From Lachnospiraceae bacterium UBA4317 (lineage in GTDB: Bacteria; Bacillota_A; Clostridia; Lachnospirales; Lachnospiraceae), in NCBI GenBank assembly GCA_002394525.1, contig DGUF01000078.1, positions 1-8,188 of the forward strand: a stretch of 8,188 nt of DNA, in the 5' to 3' direction. Of the stretch, positions 5,188 through 8,188 are shown one piece after another (positions within the stretch are counted from its first letter, which is position 1; each line of letters starts with the position of its first letter). Both the position numbers and the translations under genes were made by a program. The notes below the pieces were generated by a model. The model was not told the DNA's origin. It was given only the letters and a program-made list of their open reading frames with translations, and did no database searches.

Positions 5188-6576
5188 TCACTGACCGCTT
5201 CTCCGATCTGTATCCAGTATATCGCGGATATCCTGGAAGCCGATCGTTGTCGTCACCACGATGACCCTGTCATCTACTTCGATCATGGTCTGTCCATTGG
5301 GGATGATGACCTGTCTGCTCCTGTAGATGCAGGCGACCAGGACGCCTTTTTTGAGAGGCAGGCTGGCGAGCGGGATCCCGATGACGGGTGAGCCCGCCTG
5401 GATCAGGAATTCAAGGGCTTCAGCCTTGTTTTCAATAATGTTGTAGAGGGTCTCCACGTTGCTGCCGATGGAGTTTTCCATGGCGCGGACATAGCGGACG
5501 ATGTATTCCGCCGCGATGTGCTGGGGGTTGAGGATACTGCCCAGGTTCATATCTCCGATGATGTCATCGTAGTTGATGCGGTTGACCTTGGTGATCAGCT
5601 TGGCATCCCTGGTCGAGGCCTTGCGGGCGTAGAGGGAGAGGAAGATATTCTCCTCGTCCATGCCGGTCAGGCTGACGAAGGCCTCGGTGTTCTGGATTCC
5701 CTCCTCCAGGAGGACATTCTGGTTGGCGGCATCGCCGCAGATGACCGTGGCCTCGGGCAGCTCTTCGCTGAGCATCCTGCACTTGTTCATATCCTTTTCA
5801 ATGATGGTCACGCGGATCTTGTTTTCCAACAGGAGCTGGGCGAGGTAGTAGCCGATCGTGCCGCCGCCGACGATCATGCAGTTTGTGACGCTGCGGCTCT
5901 TGAGCCCGACCTTTTCGACAAAGGCCCGGGCGCTGTGGGGGCCCGCCACGATGCTGATGGTGTCACCGGCATGGATCCGGAAGGATCCGTTGGGGATGGT
6001 GACCTCGTGGTTGGCGCCTCGCTCCACGGCGCAGACCAGGACGTCTCCCCTTGTGATCCCGGCGGTCTCCGCCAGAGTCTTGCCGTCCAGCTCGGAGCCG
6101 GCCGGTACAGCGAACTTGAGCAGCTCGATATGGCCCCTGGCGAAGTGCTCGATCTTGATCGCCGAGGGGAACTTGAGGAGCCTGGAGGCCTCCACAGCCG
6201 CCGCGTACTCCGGGTTGACCGTGAGGGAGAGACCCAACTCCTCCCTGATAAATCCGACCTCACTGTTGTAGATAGGGTTGCGGACACGGGCGATGGTGCT
6301 GCAGTCACCGGCCTTTTTGGCAATCAGGCAGGCCAGAAGATTGAGCTCATCCGAATCCGATGCGGCGATCAGGAGGTCGGCGTCCTCGACGCCGGCGTCC
6401 TTCTGCACGGAATGACTGCCTCCGTTTCCCACGAGGCCGATGACGTCGCAGCTGGTGGACACTTCATTGACCACCTGCTGGTTTCTGTCGATGACACTCA
6501 CATCGTGTCCTTCTTCACTGAGCTGTCTGGCCAGGGCGGAGCCCACCTTGCCGCAGCCGATCACTATGATTTTCAT
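5188..6576 (-). CDS. trkA: Trk potassium uptake regulatory subunit TrkA (two RCK domains)
   Basis: A 462-residue cytoplasmic protein with the duplicated layout of TrkA. The first RCK_N domain starts MKIIVIGCGKVGSALA with the nucleotide-binding GCGKVG at 7-12 and an acidic residue (Asp30) at the end of the second strand. The first RCK_C domain covers roughly 140-220. The second RCK_N domain has GGGTIG at 237-242 and Glu260, and a second RCK_C domain ends the protein. Known TrkA proteins bind NAD(H) and ATP/ADP and gate TrkH. The frame stays open far upstream, but the ATG at 6576 is the clear start: GGAGG lies 7 bases before it and the Rossmann fold begins at residue 2. The gene sits 52 bases after the U32-family gene and 37 bases before trkH, so trkA and trkH are very likely one operon. 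Confidence 0.96.
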   Translation of the reverse strand: MKIIVIGCGKVGSALARQLSEEGHDVSVIDRNQQVVNEVSTSCDVIGLVGNGGSHSVQKDAGVEDADLLIAASDSDELNLLACLIAKKAGDCSTIARVRNPIYNSEVGFIREELGLSLTVNPEYAAAVEASRLLKFPSAIKIEHFARGHIELLKFAVPAGSELDGKTLAETAGITRGDVLVCAVERGANHEVTIPNGSFRIHAGDTISIVAGPHSARAFVEKVGLKSRSVTNCMIVGGGTIGYYLAQLLLENKIRVTIIEKDMNKCRMLSEELPEATVICGDAANQNVLLEEGIQNTEAFVSLTGMDEENIFLSLYARKASTRDAKLITKVNRINYDDIIGDMNLGSILNPQHIAAEYIVRYVRAMENSIGSNVETLYNIIENKAEALEFLIQAGSPVIGIPLASLPLKKGVLVACIYRSRQVIIPNGQTMIEVDDRVIVVTTTIGFQDIRDILDTDRRSGQ

Positions 6577-6628
6577 GTTCTGTCCTCCATGCCGGGCCCT
6601 TTTCCGGTCTTTTGCGTTTATTAGGGGT

Positions 6629-7894
6629 TTACAGGGGGCCGCCCGCAGAGCGGAGCAGGTCTCCCGCCTGCGCGCCGGCGTCCAGCTCCAGGCGGATCTC
6701 TTCTCCCGGATGGGGCGCGTCGGGCACTGCCTGCCCCTCCCCGTTCCACATGCCCAGGACCCGGGTCCTGATATCCTGTCCGTCAGGGCGCATGATCTCC
6801 ACATAGTCTCCGACGGAGAATTTATTTTTCTGGTGGATCCGCGCGTAACAGCGGCCGTCCGTCTCCTCAGCCTCTTCGATGATGCCCAGAAAGACCGCGT
6901 CGCTGGAATAGGTGTTGTCCGTATAGACCATGGAAAGGGTGTCGGGCCGTCCGAAATAGAAGCCGGTCGTGAAGTCGCGGTAGGTGCACTTGCGGATCTC
7001 CCGCATGTACCAGTCCATACCCGCGGCGTATTTTTCATCGCTCTCCAGATAGTCGTCGATGGCATGGCGGTAGGCGCGCGTGATCGAGGCCACGTAGAGG
7101 GCGGTCTTCATGCGGCCCTCGATCTTGAGGCTGTCGATCCCGGCCTGCGCCAGCTCCGGCAGATGGCCGATCATGCAAAGGTCGCGGGAATTGAAGATGT
7201 AGGTCCCTCTCTCATTTTCCTCGACAGGAAAATACTCTCCCGGCCTGCTTTCCTCCATGACGGAGTATTTCCACCTGCAGGGATGGGTGCAGGCGCCGCG
7301 GTTGGCATCCCGGCCTGTAAACCAGGCGGAGAGCAGGCAGCGGCCCGAGTAGGATATGCACATGGCCCCGTGGATAAAGGCCTCGATCTCCAGGTCCGCC
7401 GGCGTCCGCTCACGGATCTGCGCGATCTCCTTCAGGGAGAGCTCCCTGGCGCAGACGACGCGCTCGGCGCCCATGTCGTGCCAGAAGCGGAAGGTCTCAT
7501 AGTTGGTGTTGTTGGCCTGGGTGGAGATATGGACGGGGACGTCCGGGCAGTGCCTGCGGGCCAGCATGAACATGCCGGGATCCGCCACCAGGACCGCATC
7601 CAGCCTGATCTCCTCCAGGAATTCAAAATAATCCGCCGCCTGGTCCAGGTCCTGGTTGTGGGCATAGATATTGGCGGCGACATGGACGCGGACACCGCGG
7701 GCATGGGCATATTCGATCCCGGCCCGCATGTCCTCCGGGCTGAAGTTTCTGGCCTTGGCCCGCAGGCTGAAGGCCTCTCCTCCTATATAGACCGCGTCCG
7801 CCCCGAAGTTGACCGCCGTGCGCAGGACCTCCAGGTCCTTGGCCGGGATCAGCAGCTCCGGACGGCTGCGGTTGGTCTTCCATCTTTTATTCAT
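6629..7894 (-). CDS. trhP: U32-family protein, probable tRNA U34 hydroxylase TrhP
   Basis: A 421-residue protein annotated in many genomes as peptidase U32 or collagenase-like. It carries the U32 signature EAFIHGAMCISYSGRCLLS (171-189), followed by a CxxxC pair. Cys179, Cys186, Cys202 and Cys206 match the four-cysteine iron-sulfur ligand set known in this family. Other landmarks are PELLIPA (12-18), GADAVYIGG (31-39), HISTQANNTN (122-131), RELSLKEI (150-157) and SLKIEGRMK. From recall, these align well with E. coli TrhP (YegQ) and the long Bacillus homologue YrrO, which help form 5-hydroxyuridine at tRNA position 34 using prephenate; protease activity is unlikely. The gene upstream looks like TrmR, which methylates that product, and this supports the role. 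The start codon has only a weak GGA upstream. Paralogues acting on rRNA (RlhA) are the main alternative. Confidence 0.85.
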   Translation of the reverse strand: MNKRWKTNRSRPELLIPAKDLEVLRTAVNFGADAVYIGGEAFSLRAKARNFSPEDMRAGIEYAHARGVRVHVAANIYAHNQDLDQAADYFEFLEEIRLDAVLVADPGMFMLARRHCPDVPVHISTQANNTNYETFRFWHDMGAERVVCARELSLKEIAQIRERTPADLEIEAFIHGAMCISYSGRCLLSAWFTGRDANRGACTHPCRWKYSVMEESRPGEYFPVEENERGTYIFNSRDLCMIGHLPELAQAGIDSLKIEGRMKTALYVASITRAYRHAIDDYLESDEKYAAGMDWYMREIRKCTYRDFTTGFYFGRPDTLSMVYTDNTYSSDAVFLGIIEEAEETDGRCYARIHQKNKFSVGDYVEIMRPDGQDIRTRVLGMWNGEGQAVPDAPHPGEEIRLELDAGAQAGDLLRSAGGPL

Positions 7895-7929
7895 AAATAA
7901 AATCCGTTGTTATCATACTCGAATGCCAT

Positions 7930-7998
7930 GCCGGATTGCGTCAGCGCGAAGGCATGACGCCGGCCTTCCGGTCACAGACATGCATGGCCGGAGCCATG
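7930..7998 (-). other. Two stable hairpins between the methyltransferase and U32 genes
   Basis: Eleven bases after the methyltransferase stop, the minus strand reads CATGGC-TCCG-GCCATG (7998-7983). This is a 6-bp stem with a UNCG-type tetraloop closed by C-G, which is very stable in RNA. A second structure follows at 7964-7930: GCCG and GCGTCA pair with TGACGC and CGGC, with an AATC bulge. Neither is followed by a T-run, so they look like RNA processing or stability elements rather than a terminator. A TATGAT box at 7917-7912 has no convincing -35 partner. Confidence 0.55.
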
Positions 7999-8009
7999 TG
8001 CTGCTTTGT

Positions 8010-8188
8010 TCACAGTTTGACGCAGACCGCGGCCCCGTCCCCCGTGGGCAGGAGCAGGGTCTCCAGGCCGGGCTCCTCAGCCAGGGCATGGAGGTAGTCC
8101 CGCATGCGCCGGTGGATGGTCCTGTTCCTGCGTGTGACCGCGAAGCGGGAGGACAGGACCTCTCCCTCCCGGAGGATGTTGTCGGTCA
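8010..8188 (-). CDS. trmR: O-methyltransferase, C-terminal part, probable TrmR (runs off the window)
   Basis: Only the last 59 codons are present; the gene starts beyond base 8188. The visible protein reads TDNILREGEVLSS, then RRNRTIHRRMRDYLHAL and GLETLLLPTGDGAAVCVKL before a TGA stop. The pattern TDN-G-V, RTI-RMR and ETLLLPxGDG is the C-terminal end of the class I SAM-dependent family-3 O-methyltransferases (YrrM/TrmR and relatives of catechol and caffeoyl-CoA methyltransferases). The SAM-binding part is outside the window. In Bacillus subtilis, yrrM (trmR) is followed by the U32 genes yrrN and yrrO; TrmR converts 5-hydroxyuridine-34 to 5-methoxyuridine. The same order here supports TrmR. 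The family assignment is firm; the precise substrate is inferred from the neighbour. Confidence 0.75.
   Translation of the reverse strand, partial: TDNILREGEVLSSRFAVTRRNRTIHRRMRDYLHALAEEPGLETLLLPTGDGAAVCVKL

Noticed and set aside
3996..5264. Long plus-strand open frame of 422 codons opposite trkH
   Set aside because: It has a low-complexity, Gly/Ala/Asp/His-rich translation with no recognisable domain, and lies antisense to trkH in GC-rich sequence where stop codons are rare.
5518..6624. Plus-strand open frame of 368 codons opposite trkA
   Set aside because: It is a mirror of the trkA coding sequence, rich in Asp, Gly and Val, with no family resemblance.
6577..7065. N-terminal extension of trkA by 163 codons
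   Set aside because: The extension overlaps the U32 gene in another frame and is rich in Arg, Ser and Thr. The Rossmann fold and the GGAGG site both mark the ATG at 6576 as the start.
6440..7900. Long plus-strand open frame of 486 codons opposite the U32 gene and the trkA start
   Set aside because: It is antisense to two well-supported genes with strong motifs, and shows no domain of its own.
1..8188. CRISPR arrays, tRNA or rRNA genes, insertion sequences and attachment sites
   Set aside because: I saw no regular repeat-spacer pattern, transposase, integrase, terminal inverted repeats or tRNA-like cloverleaf.

Overview
The window reads as a chromosomal segment of an anaerobic Gram-positive bacterium of the class Clostridia, most like Lachnospiraceae. 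The reasons are an [FeFe]-hydrogenase maturase (HydF), a SpoIIAA/SpoIIAB-type partner-switching pair, a TrmR/TrhP-type pair, sigma-A-like promoters and strong GGAGG-type ribosome binding sites. The taxonomic call is inference from gene content. All nine genes, two of them cut by the window ends, lie on the minus strand, so transcription runs from high to low coordinates.

Right part (about 4.1-8.2 kb, GC-rich): the C-terminus of an O-methyltransferase resembling TrmR/YrrM, a U32-family protein resembling the tRNA U34 hydroxylase TrhP, then trkA and trkH. The first two would act in sequence on wobble uridine 34 (hydroxylation, then methylation). TrkA and TrkH are the regulatory and membrane subunits of a Trk potassium uptake system.

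Middle (3.4-3.7 kb): a near-consensus sigma-A promoter (TTGACA-N17-TATACT) lies across the trkH stop codon, and its -10 box sits inside a perfect 14-bp palindrome. It would make an RNA of about 165 nt with several hairpins that ends at an intrinsic terminator. Downstream is an atypical Fur-family regulator that lacks the usual histidine metal ligands and carries seven cysteines. The RNA is either a small RNA or an attenuating leader of this regulator. This is the most interesting locus in the window.

Left part (0-3.4 kb, lower GC): the Fur-like gene, hydF with its own promoter, a STAS anti-anti-sigma factor and an anti-sigma kinase forming a promoter-led pair with no sigma factor gene beside it, and the N-terminal part of an ABC-F ATPase.

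Base composition changes sharply inside trkH, from about 65% GC to about 45%, at the codons just after the conserved GSTGGGIK motif (near 4100). This looks like a recombination junction, or a join between two genomes in an assembly.
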